The notes below the pieces were generated by a model. The model did no database searches and had not been told where the DNA came from. It was given only the letters and a program-made list of their open reading frames with translations. The position numbers and the translations under genes were made by a program. From Palsa-189 sp963803735 (GTDB lineage: Bacteria; Acidobacteriota; Terriglobia; Acidiferrales; UBA7541): DNA of 64,000 bases. This document shows, one piece after another, positions 26,999 to 35,704 of the stretch; position 1 is the first letter of the stretch; each line of letters begins with the position of its first letter. Location: NCBI GenBank assembly GCA_963803735.1, contig CAWDNV010000022.1, positions 1 to 64,000 of the forward strand. Direction: 5' to 3'.

Positions 26999-28573
26999 AT
27001 GAAATCACACCTGGATCGCCGAAGCTTCCTGCGCAAATCCAGTTTGGCGGCTGGCGGCGTCGCGAGTATCGCCGCCTTAGCGCCGTTTTCCTCATTGGCT
27101 CAGGAAGGGCAAAACGCTCCGCGCGGGATTCCGCAAGATATCAGGCAAGCCGCGACTTCAACGCCATCCCTTAGCCGGCAGTTCGCGCGCTGGGTTTCTG
27201 CGCTGCGGTATGAAGATCTGCCGCCGGCAGTCGTAGATCGAGCGAAGGGCGTGACGCTCCAGGCGCTCACCTCGGCGCTCCTCGGTTTCCAATTGCCGGC
27301 CGGACAAGAAGCTGTGCGGTTGATGCTCGAGGAAGAAGCGGGCGTGCGCAACGGCGCGACCGTCATGGTGAACGGCGCCAAAGTCACGAAGGGCGGGGCG
27401 GCATTTGCAAATTCGGAGATGATGCTCGCCGGCGGCAAATATGACACCTTCCGCATGCTTACGCATCCGGGCACGAGCATCGTGCCGAGCGCATTAGTGG
27501 CCGCGGAGGTCCAAGGCGCGTCCGGAAAAGAGTTCGTCACAGCTCTCGCCGCTGGTTACGAAGTCATGGAGCGAATGGCATCGGATTTCATTCCTACGGT
27601 GATGGCGCGAGGCTTTCACGCCGGCCCTGTGTTTGGCATTTTTGGCGCTGCGGTCGCCGCCGCTAAAATCATGCACTTCACCGAGAACCAGATTACAGAC
27701 ACGATCGGGCTGTGTGTGAATCTTGCCGGAGGGAATCTCGAAAGCGCGGCACTGCGCGAGGGCGCTGCAGCGCGAAATGCCATGCTGGCGGTTCTTCTGG
27801 CGAAGCAAGGACATCCGGGAGGTGAAACAGCGCTCGAAGGCAGAGCGGGCTTCTATCACGCCTATGCCGGCAATAACCGAGGGCAGCTCAGTTATAGTTT
27901 TGTCGGCGACACGCAGACCAGCATGGCCAAAATCACGGCCAATCTCGGCAAAGAATGGATATTTCTGGAGACGCTCTATCGCATCTATTCGATTTCCGGT
28001 TACAACATCGCGCATATCGATGTGACGGCGAAGCTTTGCGACGAGCACAACATCCGGTACGAAGACGTCGATCGCGTGGAAGCCGTGGTCAATTGGCTCG
28101 AGACGCAGTATCCCAGCCCCGCTTTTCCAACAAGAAGGGAAGACATCGGCGAAGCAAAGCCGGGGAGCACGCGCTACTACAGCGCGTATGGCGTTGTGAA
28201 ACGCGGATTCCCGCTGCTGCCCACCGGGGCCGATCCGCCGGAAGTTCTCGACCTCATGAAACGCGTGACGATTATTCCGTCTCACGATATGCCCCTTTTC
28301 GCTCCGCGGATTACCATCTTCACCAAGGACGGCAAGAGTCATACGAAGCAGGCCACGGGGCGCGAATTCATTTGGGACTTCAGCGAAGAGGCGCGCCGGA
28401 TTCGCGAGGTCATCCCCGGTTTGCCTATCTCGGGTAAGCGATTCGAAGAAATTATCGCGACATGTCTCGGGCTCGAACAACAGGAGCGAGCCGATCACCT
28501 CACCCAGTTGACTTTGAAGGACAACGCTTCCGCTGCGCTGGCAGATCTTGCCGGCGCTGTCAACGCAAAGTAG
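26999..28573 (+). CDS. MmgE/PrpD-family protein with Tat signal, extended by an IS at its stop
   Basis: 524 residues. A clear Tat signal starts the protein (DRRSFLRKSSLAAGGVASI, then ALAPFSSLA). MmgE/PrpD domain: FANSEMMLAGGKYDTFR, HPGTSIVPSALVAAE, AGYEVMERMAS, FHAGPVFGIFGAAVAAAKI. As with the gene at 9857-11350, this is normally a cytosolic family (2-methylcitrate dehydratase, cis-aconitate decarboxylase). The insertion sequence at 28558 replaced the native stop: the original TGA now lies at 29988-29990 after the second target copy, and the coding frame now ends four residues later (VNAK). Function is probably kept. The native operon partner would have been the MFS gene at 30044. Confidence 0.87.
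   Translation: MKSHLDRRSFLRKSSLAAGGVASIAALAPFSSLAQEGQNAPRGIPQDIRQAATSTPSLSRQFARWVSALRYEDLPPAVVDRAKGVTLQALTSALLGFQLPAGQEAVRLMLEEEAGVRNGATVMVNGAKVTKGGAAFANSEMMLAGGKYDTFRMLTHPGTSIVPSALVAAEVQGASGKEFVTALAAGYEVMERMASDFIPTVMARGFHAGPVFGIFGAAVAAAKIMHFTENQITDTIGLCVNLAGGNLESAALREGAAARNAMLAVLLAKQGHPGGETALEGRAGFYHAYAGNNRGQLSYSFVGDTQTSMAKITANLGKEWIFLETLYRIYSISGYNIAHIDVTAKLCDEHNIRYEDVDRVEAVVNWLETQYPSPAFPTRREDIGEAKPGSTRYYSAYGVVKRGFPLLPTGADPPEVLDLMKRVTIIPSHDMPLFAPRITIFTKDGKSHTKQATGREFIWDFSEEARRIREVIPGLPISGKRFEEIIATCLGLEQQERADHLTQLTLKDNASAALADLAGAVNAK
28542..28557. repeat. 16-bp target site duplication, left copy
   Basis: CAGATCTTGCCGGCGC, identical to 29971-29986. It flanks the insertion sequence and encodes part of the MmgE/PrpD C-terminus. 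The next base is T on both sides, so 17 bp cannot be excluded. Confidence 0.88.
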
Positions 28574-29970
28574 AAATGTCCGGTTCCCTGCCAAATAGAA
28601 ATGTCCGCTTCCAAGGTTTCCTCCAGGGATGATCGGGCCGGGGAATGTATTTGGTTTTGACCTGGGTGGCTGCTTTGCGTTTTTGATCGGCGACTCCTGC
28701 AGGCCGTAGGCCGGAAGGAGTTGCCGATCGCGGCGCCGCCGGGCAGGGATGCAGCGGCAGGTAACGGCCGCGGAAACGCAGCCAGTGCGAACCATCCAGG
28801 CGTCTTTCGATCTCCACCCGCGCCCCGCGTAATCCCGGGCAAACGTCTTCGCGCCAGACTCCCCAGCGCTGCCCTTGCCAACTCACGGTGTGATCGGCCG
28901 CCACCGTGCGGGGTTGGCGCACGCTGAGAATTTCCTCCAGCCGATGGGTGCTCCCCAGTGGCCGGTGGGCATTGACGGCCATGACCGGCTGCACGGCAAA
29001 ACGCTCTTGCCAAGCGGGCCAGAAGGTCATCTCCAGAAAACGATTGCCCTGCTCCACCGTGGCGATCTGTTGGATACGCATCTCCTTCACCAGACGATCT
29101 TGCAGGGTGCCGAACAGCCGCTCGATGCGTCCTTTGGCCTGCGGCGAGTGCGCGGCGATCCACTCGATGCCCAACTCCCCCAGGGCCCGTCCGAACTGCG
29201 TGCGCGCCGGTTCCCCCCGCAACTGCTCCTGCCACTGCACCGGGCGTGAAGTCACAAACAGGCTGTTTTTATCCGTGTACAGTGCCAGCGGTCGCCCGTG
29301 GCGTTCCAGCCAGTCCTGTAAGGTGCGCAAGTTCTCTTCGGTGGAATCGTGCTCTACCAAGCGGCCCCAGGCACGACTGCTGGCATCATCGATCAGCGCG
29401 ATCAGATGGCAGGCCGGCCCGCGCTCTTCCAGCCAGCCATAGGGCGAGCTGTCCATCATCACCAACTCGCCGAAAGCACTGCGCCGCGGTCGCCATACGT
29501 GCACCGTTTTCAGCCGCCGATTTCGCGGCCGCCACAATCCTGCGGCGCTCATCCATTTCCGCAGCGTCTCGCGGCTGACGCTCGTGCCCCGACGCGCCAG
29601 ATGTTCGGCCGCCAGCGTGGGACCGAAACCCGCATAGCGCGCCTGGCGCAAGTGGCGCAGGGCATGCTGCTCCACCGACTCGGGAATCTTCCGGTTCGAT
29701 CCGCGACCTCGCAATCGATGCACGATTCCGCGATCGCCCTGGCTGCGCAGCCGGACCTGCAAACGCCGCACCTGCCGGTCGGTTAAATGCAGTCTCCGGG
29801 CCGCTTCGATTTGTTTTAGATGGCCTTCTTCGACTTGCTGTAAAACCTTCAACCGTTCCCGCTCTTTGGCACTCAACTCGATTCGCTCCGGTCCCATCCC
29901 TCCTCCCACCCTGGATGAAACCGGACATTTCTACTTTGCACAAACCGGACATTCTCATCTTGCTGTGACA
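28558..29970 (-). mobile_element. Insertion sequence, 1413 bp, with long target duplication
   Basis: Ends are TGTCA...TGACA. The terminal inverted repeats match at 21 of 28 bases and share AATGTCCGGTT. Each end has a second inner copy of the TAGAAATGTCCG element, 24-25 bp from the first (left 28571 and 28596; right 29921-29933 and 29945-29957, inverted). One transposase gene fills the element. The 16-bp direct target duplication is unusual and fits families with long duplications, such as the IS1202 type, though I cannot name the element. Insertion hit the stop codon of the MmgE/PrpD gene. Confidence 0.9.
28560..29909 (-). CDS. DDE transposase (ISNCY/IS1202-like)
   Basis: 449 residues if read from GTG 29909; ATG 29897 is also possible. 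Helix-turn-helix regions at the N-terminus (EEGHLKQIEAARRLHLTDRQ) precede an integrase core with DDE residues in LVMMDSSPYGWLEE, LALYTDKNSLF and SPQAKGRIERLFGTLQ. The stop codon TGA lies inside the left inverted repeat, 2 bp from the element end. The gene is complete, with no frameshift, so the element may be active or recently so. Confidence 0.9.
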   Translation of the reverse strand: MGGGMGPERIELSAKERERLKVLQQVEEGHLKQIEAARRLHLTDRQVRRLQVRLRSQGDRGIVHRLRGRGSNRKIPESVEQHALRHLRQARYAGFGPTLAAEHLARRGTSVSRETLRKWMSAAGLWRPRNRRLKTVHVWRPRRSAFGELVMMDSSPYGWLEERGPACHLIALIDDASSRAWGRLVEHDSTEENLRTLQDWLERHGRPLALYTDKNSLFVTSRPVQWQEQLRGEPARTQFGRALGELGIEWIAAHSPQAKGRIERLFGTLQDRLVKEMRIQQIATVEQGNRFLEMTFWPAWQERFAVQPVMAVNAHRPLGSTHRLEEILSVRQPRTVAADHTVSWQGQRWGVWREDVCPGLRGARVEIERRLDGSHWLRFRGRYLPLHPCPAAPRSATPSGLRPAGVADQKRKAATQVKTKYIPRPDHPWRKPWKRTFLFGREPDISTLR

Positions 29971-29986
29971 CAGATCTTGCCGGCGC
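29971..29986. repeat. 16-bp target site duplication, right copy
   Basis: CAGATCTTGCCGGCGC, the second copy of 28542-28557. Immediately after it the original stop of the MmgE/PrpD gene (GCT TGA, TGA at 29988-29990) is preserved. Confidence 0.88.
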
Positions 29987-30043
29987 TTGACAGGTGAAAT
30001 AGATCAGCGGTACATAGCGCCTGCTCACAACGCTCCGATCCTT

Positions 30044-31285
30044 ATGGAACATTCAAGACGCTACGAAAACCAGCTTGTCCTGATCCTGTTTTTTACGTGG
30101 GGCACCGTCTTTCTTGACCGCATGTCGCAGCTTTATCTGGCGCCGTATTTCGTTCCTGAATTTCATCTGACGAGCCAGCAAATCGGTTTTCTGGCTTCGG
30201 TCGTTTCGGTCACGTGGGCGGTGTCGGGTTTGTTCTTTGGCGCATTGTCCGATCGTTTCGGGCGGCGAATCGTATTGATCCCGGGTGTGATTCTATTTTC
30301 AGCTTTGTCATGGGTATCGGGGATTGCTCATAGTTTCGAGCAACTGTTGCTGATCCGGGCGCTGATGGGTGTTGCCGAAGGGCCCTGCTGGGCCGTGATC
30401 AACGCGATTACGGAAGAGTCTTCGCCACCGAGCCGCCGCGGACGCAATGTGGGATTCGTCGTAAGCGCCGGCGTCCTGGTGGGACTTTGCGCAGCCCCCA
30501 TTTTGACCACTCAGGTTGCCTCGCGTTGGGGCTGGCGCTGGGGATTTTTCGTCACTGGCTTGCCCGGGATCATTATGGCGATTCTGATCTGGAAATTCGT
30601 CCGTGAGCCAAAGCGAACGGAAGAAGAGAGCCAGCGACACGGCCGCATAACAATCCGAGGTTATTTTTCGATTCTGCGCTTTCGCAACGTTTGGCTGTGC
30701 TGCATCGGCGCCAGCGGGTTTATCTCCTGGCTGTTTCTGCAAAATGTATTTGCTCCGCTCTATATCACGGAAGTCATGCACCAACCTGGAACGACGGCGG
30801 GCTTTCTGCTTGGCGCCGCCGGGCTTGGCAGTTTCTTCATTGGCTTCGTTTTTCCGGGCTTGTCCGATCGCTGGGGACGCAAGCCTACGCTTTTATTCCT
30901 GGCCGTGCTGTCGACGCTGCTGCCTATTGCGCTGTATCTGCCTTTTCTCTATGCGCACTTGTGGCTATTAGCCGCGATTCTGTTCGTGACGCAGGGAGGT
31001 CAGGCGATAGCGGCGCTGATCATGGTGCTGGTGCCGGCGGAAAGTGTTCCGCCACAGTTCTCGGCTACAGCCATCGGGCTCGCAACCCTGGTGGGGGAGA
31101 TCATCGGTGCGACAATTGCGCCGGCCGCCGGAGGGGCAATCGCGCAACAGTTCGGTCTGGGCATGCCGCTATTGATGGGTGCGGCCAGCACCGTAGTGCT
31201 TTTTCTCGCAGCTCTTTTTATTCGGGAGCCTGGGAACTTGCAGATGCGGCGAGCCCCTGGTTTGACAGCAGTGCCGGCGCAGTGA
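30044..31285 (+). CDS. MFS transporter
   Basis: 413 residues from ATG 30044. Twelve membrane segments. MFS motif A is seen in LFFGALSDRFGRRIVLIPG and again as FVFPGLSDRWGRKPTLLF, and RALMGVAEGPCWAVINAI fits helix 4. The resemblance is to the anion/organic-acid-type transporters. Before the insertion sequence arrived this gene lay 53 bp after the MmgE/PrpD stop, so the two were probably one operon, and it may import or export the acid handled by that enzyme. The substrate is not known. Confidence 0.87.
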   Translation: MEHSRRYENQLVLILFFTWGTVFLDRMSQLYLAPYFVPEFHLTSQQIGFLASVVSVTWAVSGLFFGALSDRFGRRIVLIPGVILFSALSWVSGIAHSFEQLLLIRALMGVAEGPCWAVINAITEESSPPSRRGRNVGFVVSAGVLVGLCAAPILTTQVASRWGWRWGFFVTGLPGIIMAILIWKFVREPKRTEEESQRHGRITIRGYFSILRFRNVWLCCIGASGFISWLFLQNVFAPLYITEVMHQPGTTAGFLLGAAGLGSFFIGFVFPGLSDRWGRKPTLLFLAVLSTLLPIALYLPFLYAHLWLLAAILFVTQGGQAIAALIMVLVPAESVPPQFSATAIGLATLVGEIIGATIAPAAGGAIAQQFGLGMPLLMGAASTVVLFLAALFIREPGNLQMRRAPGLTAVPAQ

Positions 31286-31368
31286 TCCACCGCAACCTGT
31301 GTTTAGCGGGTAACGGCCCTGGAAAAATGCCGCTGAAATAAACCTGCCAATCCATCTCCTTTAATTGC

Positions 31369-31403
31369 TGTATTTAAGAACGTAATCGTTGTATTTGCGA
31401 ACG
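31369..31403. repeat. Two 14-bp direct repeats, 21 bp apart
   Basis: TGTATTTAAGAACG at 31369 and TGTATTTGCGAACG at 31390 are spaced by exactly 21 bp, two helical turns, upstream of the glycine-rich secreted protein gene. They may be tandem regulator sites. Confidence 0.45.
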
Positions 31404-31581
31404 ACTTATCTTGTCTCCCCAGGGGCTTCCCCGGGTGTAGCGATTGCCATTTACGAATATGCGCTGCAACTCATTAGGCTGCACCTTGCATCGACATCCA
31501 TACGGTGTATGGTTGAAGGAGAGCAATCCCGCTTGAAAACGGGCGTCCCAGCCTGAGCGAGCAATGGTGGAGCAAAGCAAA

Positions 31582-32466
31582 ATGAAAATTACAAACACCT
31601 CAATTTACGTAATTTTCGGAGTTCTGGGCGCAATCTCGTTTCTCGTCCCTGGTCGCGCCATGGCGCAGGCAGCGCCGGGCCCGTTGCCTCGAGGACAATC
31701 AAAGTCGCAGGGGCAGACGGCAGAGCCCCAGGCGGCGTCCGCAGCCAAGCCTCAGGAGCCGGCCGCGCCGCCCAGAACGACCTTGGCCGGAGCTTGGAAA
31801 TTGAATCACGATCAGAGCGACGACGGGCGGCAGAGGGTTCGAGTGGCGGAAAGCGCTGGCAATAATTATCCGGGAGGAGGTAGTCCGGGCGGAGGCTACC
31901 CTGGCGGAGGTTATCCCGGCGGTGGTTATCCAGGCGGTGGCGGTTATCCCCGAGGCCCTTGGGGAGGAGGTTCTCCGCGCGGCGGTGGCGGAGGTCCCAA
32001 CGGCGGGCCTAGATACGACGGGAAAGACATCGAAGATAATCCGAGAATCCAGTCGCTCATTTACCCGGCGGGGTCGCTGATGGTGGATTTGAAGAATCCG
32101 GAAGTCGACGTTATGGACGATCAATCCCGGAAATTAATTCTCTACACCGACGGGCGCCAGCTTCCGAAATCCACGAATGACAACCATCAGGAGGTAGCGG
32201 CACATTGGGAGGGCGGCATGCTCGTTTCGGATGAAAAGGGCCCGCTAGGCGGGAAGATGAGCCGCACGTTCGAGTTGTCCCGCGACGGCCGGCAGCTTTT
32301 TGAAACTCTGCATATCGACAACGGCCGTTCGGGAACGCCCATCACCATCCGATATGTCTACGATGTTCCCACGTCATTACAAAAGCAGCAGAACCGTGAG
32401 GATTCCGACCCGAACCGCCCGGTCCTTAAACGGCATTCTGACGACAACGACAATTCATCCCAATAA
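31582..32466 (+). CDS. Secreted glycine-rich repeat protein of unknown function
   Basis: 294 residues from ATG 31582; an earlier ATG at 31564 gives a six-residue extension. Signal peptide (residues about 5-28, ending AMAQA). A Pro/Ala/Gln-rich region precedes GGY-type repeats: YPGGG occurs four times, followed by WGGGSPRGGGGG. The C-terminal part (SLIYPAGSLMVDLKNPEVDV to ITIRYVYDVP) looks like a folded beta domain seen in Acidobacteria exported proteins. No enzyme motif. The tandem codons in the Gly region are prone to length change. Confidence 0.7.
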   Translation: MKITNTSIYVIFGVLGAISFLVPGRAMAQAAPGPLPRGQSKSQGQTAEPQAASAAKPQEPAAPPRTTLAGAWKLNHDQSDDGRQRVRVAESAGNNYPGGGSPGGGYPGGGYPGGGYPGGGGYPRGPWGGGSPRGGGGGPNGGPRYDGKDIEDNPRIQSLIYPAGSLMVDLKNPEVDVMDDQSRKLILYTDGRQLPKSTNDNHQEVAAHWEGGMLVSDEKGPLGGKMSRTFELSRDGRQLFETLHIDNGRSGTPITIRYVYDVPTSLQKQQNREDSDPNRPVLKRHSDDNDNSSQ

Positions 32467-32505
32467 GACGAAGGCCGAATCCAAGAAACTTCAAGCGCTC
32501 TTCGC

Positions 32506-34194
32506 TTAGGGCGCCAGCGGCTCGATATGAACGATTGTGCCGCCGTGCTGGTCCCCCAGCCACATGCTGGAGAGAACTCCTGATCTCTGCACTTCCACGT
32601 GGCGAACGTTCGTTTCGTGTGGCAGCAGGTACTCGGTGAATTCGCCGGTCTGGGTATTCAAGCGCAAAGCAATATCGTTGTCCATTCCCGCGCCCCAGTC
32701 GTAAGTTTTATCGTCGAACTCCGCGTCATACGGACGCGTCCACTGCGTGGGCGCCTTCCACTGTGTGATCTTCCCGGTTTTGGGATCAAACATCACCAGG
32801 TCGTTATCGTTAAACCCGCCACACCACAGTCGATCTTGCGAGTCTATGTGGCCGCGCCGGCAGCCCGTCTCCCCAGCCGGCATGTCATACCACACAGTTT
32901 TCAGCGTTTTGCCATCGGTCTTCCATATCCTGGGATTGGTGAAGCTCATCCCGTACATGTCGTTCTTGGAGTCGGCGACGACGTCGTAAGCGCGTGCAGC
33001 GGGGCTACCGGAAGGGTACGTAACCTTAGTCCACGTGTTCGTCGCAAGGTCTACGTGCCAGGTGCCACCGGACTCGTCAGTGCCATCGGCGACGTTGACC
33101 CAGATCTTGCCGTCCACTTGCTGGAAGGAGGGATCGATCATCGTGAGATGCCCGTCTCCAATATTCGCGTCCGGGATTGGGGGCTTGAACGTCTCCATCT
33201 TTTCCGTCTTGGGATCGAACCGGACGATCTGCAGTTGGGACATGTTGCCGAAGTAAACGCGCCCTTCCTTATCGAAAGCGATCTGCAGACCGCCTTGGGC
33301 CACCGGCCCGGTCCGTGCTAGCGGAACCGGATACTCCACCACTTTGCCGGTCTTCACATCGACCTTGCCAAGAAACTGGGAATCGAAATCGGAATACCAG
33401 ACGTTCCCTTGCGCGTCGAGCGCGGCGTCATGCGGCGCCGCATCCGCTCGCGGCAGGTCGTAGGTCGTGTAGATCACTTCGGTGGCCTTGCCTTTTGGCC
33501 GTGGCATCGTTTTCAACGGAAATTCAAAGGTGTCCTGCGAACTCAGATTAAGCGTGCTGAAATATTTGGCAGCCGCGATCTGTCGTGCTGTCGGCGGGCT
33601 TGCCGGCCTGGGAGGACGCATCCAGGGATGTAAGGGCGAAGAGTTATTCGTGTGCATGGCCATCCGCTGCACGATCGGCGCCATCTCCTCCGGGTTATAG
33701 CGAGAAAACAGCACGCGTTGCAGCGTGTGGCAATTGACGCAATTCCCGAGGGCCATCTTGTCGTCCCAGGTTCCCGGCACGCTGTTGAGTAACTCACCGT
33801 TCGAAAGCTGCATGACGAGTTTCGAGTTGCTGGTTACCTTATTGAGTTGTAAATCCTGCTGCGTGAGTTCGGCGGTAGCGTCTACGGAAGTTTTCGGCAG
33901 CTCATAGCCTACTGCCCGAATGCTAATCGCGTATTTGCCCGGTTCCATCCTGTCATGCGGGAAACTGTATTGACCCTGGGAGTTGCTCACCACCCAAGTC
34001 GTGACCGTGGAGCCATCTTTCTTTGCGCCAACGATCACGCCTTCCATCGCGCCTTCCGCCTGCGACGTCACCTTGCCCGTCAGCGCTAAATGCGCAGACG
34101 GGGCGGGCGTTTCCGCCATCACAAGACCGGCAAGGGTCATGCCCAATATGGCCGTTGCCGCAAGAATCCCGGAAAGAAGCTTCGCCCTAGACAT
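32506..34194 (-). CDS. Exported carboxypeptidase-regulatory-heme-propeller protein
   Basis: 562 residues. ATG 34194 with GGGAGG upstream. Signal peptide, then a carboxypeptidase-regulatory-like beta domain (ALTGKVTSQAEGAMEGVIVG), one heme c motif (CVNCH, residues about 153-157), and a Vgb/SMP-30-like propeller with repeated DxxGNVWYSDF, DKEGRVYFGN, DSQDRLWCGGF patterns. This layout is shared with the gene at 41718-43904. Known members are exported and lack a proven activity; a heme next to a propeller suggests oxidation of a small molecule or polymer. It stands alone, convergent with the glycine-rich gene. Confidence 0.83.
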   Translation of the reverse strand: MSRAKLLSGILAATAILGMTLAGLVMAETPAPSAHLALTGKVTSQAEGAMEGVIVGAKKDGSTVTTWVVSNSQGQYSFPHDRMEPGKYAISIRAVGYELPKTSVDATAELTQQDLQLNKVTSNSKLVMQLSNGELLNSVPGTWDDKMALGNCVNCHTLQRVLFSRYNPEEMAPIVQRMAMHTNNSSPLHPWMRPPRPASPPTARQIAAAKYFSTLNLSSQDTFEFPLKTMPRPKGKATEVIYTTYDLPRADAAPHDAALDAQGNVWYSDFDSQFLGKVDVKTGKVVEYPVPLARTGPVAQGGLQIAFDKEGRVYFGNMSQLQIVRFDPKTEKMETFKPPIPDANIGDGHLTMIDPSFQQVDGKIWVNVADGTDESGGTWHVDLATNTWTKVTYPSGSPAARAYDVVADSKNDMYGMSFTNPRIWKTDGKTLKTVWYDMPAGETGCRRGHIDSQDRLWCGGFNDNDLVMFDPKTGKITQWKAPTQWTRPYDAEFDDKTYDWGAGMDNDIALRLNTQTGEFTEYLLPHETNVRHVEVQRSGVLSSMWLGDQHGGTIVHIEPLAP

Positions 34195-34335
34195 GACCAG
34201 CCTCCCTTGGTTTTAGCTTGAATCTCGTCTTTGACTCTGAAGACTGGGCGCCATTGTACACCTGTATGTCTCTGCGACAGCTGCATGGATCTCGACGGCG
34301 GGAGTGAAGGGCGTGTGGCAGGCCCACGTCTCTAC

Positions 34336-34830
34336 TTACGGGCGCTCGCTGACTTGTATAGAAATCGAACCTGTTGGCCTGTCTTTGTACTTGATGATGC
34401 GGCCCCCGGTTGGAATATCGCGCCTGCCGTTGACGCACTGCGCGAAATTCTCTTCCGGAGAACCGGTTGCTAGTAACGCCGTCTGCCCTTCAGTTGACGA
34501 GGCATCGTGCACACGCACTCGCATTCCATGCCACATGCCGCCAACGATTCTGAACGTTTGAATGGGAAGATCTTTGCGCTCGATCTGCCATCCGGCTGAG
34601 GTGAATACGTCGCGCCAATCCTCCGCATACCTATATGCCTCTTCGTTGTCTGCTATGGACATGATCGAGAATCGCCCCCGCGCCTTTTTTAAGCACGCCG
34701 CCAACTCGCTCTTTGTCATATCGGACAGACGGCGTGGCGGCTGCGATTCTCTGGCCTCGCCAGTCGCGGTTTGGCCCCGGCAAGGCACAGCCACTAGCAC
34801 AAGCATTAAGAGAACCGGTCCGTATTTCAC
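34336..34830 (-). CDS. Secreted protein of unknown function
   Basis: 164 residues from GTG 34830, which gives a signal peptide at once (YGPVLLMLVLVAVPCRGQ). A longer frame back to 35166 overlaps the receiver-PilZ gene and has no signal, so it is rejected. The domain SELAACLKKARGRFSIMSIA and ADNEEAYRYAEDWRDVFTSA resembles small exported domains with helix-strand patterns; no catalytic motif. It follows the pseudo-receiver gene on the same strand at about 140 bp. Confidence 0.6.
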   Translation of the reverse strand: MKYGPVLLMLVLVAVPCRGQTATGEARESQPPRRLSDMTKSELAACLKKARGRFSIMSIADNEEAYRYAEDWRDVFTSAGWQIERKDLPIQTFRIVGGMWHGMRVRVHDASSTEGQTALLATGSPEENFAQCVNGRRDIPTGGRIIKYKDRPTGSISIQVSERP

Positions 34831-34969
34831 GGCCGCTTCTTCACTGCTAGAACGATTGACGCAAAGGAAAGCAAAGGAAGACGAGCGTTTCACTACCGGC
34901 TCCGCTAACTGATCAGGCGCCGGCGCGCTTCGCCATCCAATGAGAATAGAATGTATACGAATTTCGGTC

Positions 34970-35704
34970 TTAGGATTGAAACATCCGGCGCGGTCCGAAC
35001 TTCGGAGATTCTCCTCGTGTAAGTTTCTCCAGGTGCCCCGTGACATAAACTTGAATCGCATTTCGATCCTGCAATTCCAACCCGACGAATTCCACGCCAA
35101 TGCGCTCGCTTCCTTCTTTACGGATGACCCGCGCCTTCGCTTCGAGCGAGGCGCGAATCTCGGCAATCTTGAACGCTAAGCCTACTTCCTGGCCTATCTC
35201 GGCATCAATCGCTGGTTGAAGCAACATGCCGCTCTCGCTGATATTCATACTTCGCAAGGGAAACTGCTTCCCGTTCCACGTGCAACTCACGTCGGCAAGA
35301 AAGGGCAATCGGGCTGCATGCCTCTTGGCTTTCCACCCTGGCAGGTCCATGGCGGTGAGCATCCGGCGCAGGCGATCCGCGAGAACAGGTTTTCTGAGAA
35401 CATAGTCGGCACCTTCGCCGAAAGCCTGCCGCAGGCTCGCAACATCGTCCGTGTCACTGAGCATTACGATGATCGTCTCGCGGTTGGGCTGGGACTGCCG
35501 GATTCGGTGGGCCAACTCGAGCCCGCCGACTTGTGGCGATCGCATGCCCACAAAGGCTACGTCAAACCGCTGCGTCTCCCCCCTCTTCCCAGCTTCCTGA
35601 TAGTCCCCAAACGGCAACACGATATGACCTAAGGGGGTAGCCAGAGACCTCATGAGTTGCGTGGTCTTTGGTTCGTCGTCTGCGACCATGATTTTTAGCG
35701 ACAT
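34970..35704 (-). CDS. Receiver-PilZ protein with a degenerate receiver
   Basis: 244 residues from ATG 35704. Receiver-like domain (1-120) keeps the acidic pair (ADDEP) and the Lys (LRKP), but the phospho-acceptor Asp is Gly (FVGMRSP) and the Thr/Ser site is MLSD. A PilZ-like domain follows (LPFLADVSCTW, then MNISESGMLLQP), which may bind c-di-GMP. It is probably a phosphorylation-independent c-di-GMP responder. A second degenerate receiver lies at 25440. A short unsupported frame upstream overlaps its start by 10 bp. Confidence 0.8.
   Translation of the reverse strand: MSLKIMVADDEPKTTQLMRSLATPLGHIVLPFGDYQEAGKRGETQRFDVAFVGMRSPQVGGLELAHRIRQSQPNRETIIVMLSDTDDVASLRQAFGEGADYVLRKPVLADRLRRMLTAMDLPGWKAKRHAARLPFLADVSCTWNGKQFPLRSMNISESGMLLQPAIDAEIGQEVGLAFKIAEIRASLEAKARVIRKEGSERIGVEFVGLELQDRNAIQVYVTGHLEKLTRGESPKFGPRRMFQS

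Noticed and set aside
34831..35166. Longer start for the secreted protein at 34336-34830
   Set aside because: This extension overlaps the receiver-PilZ gene and buries the signal peptide.
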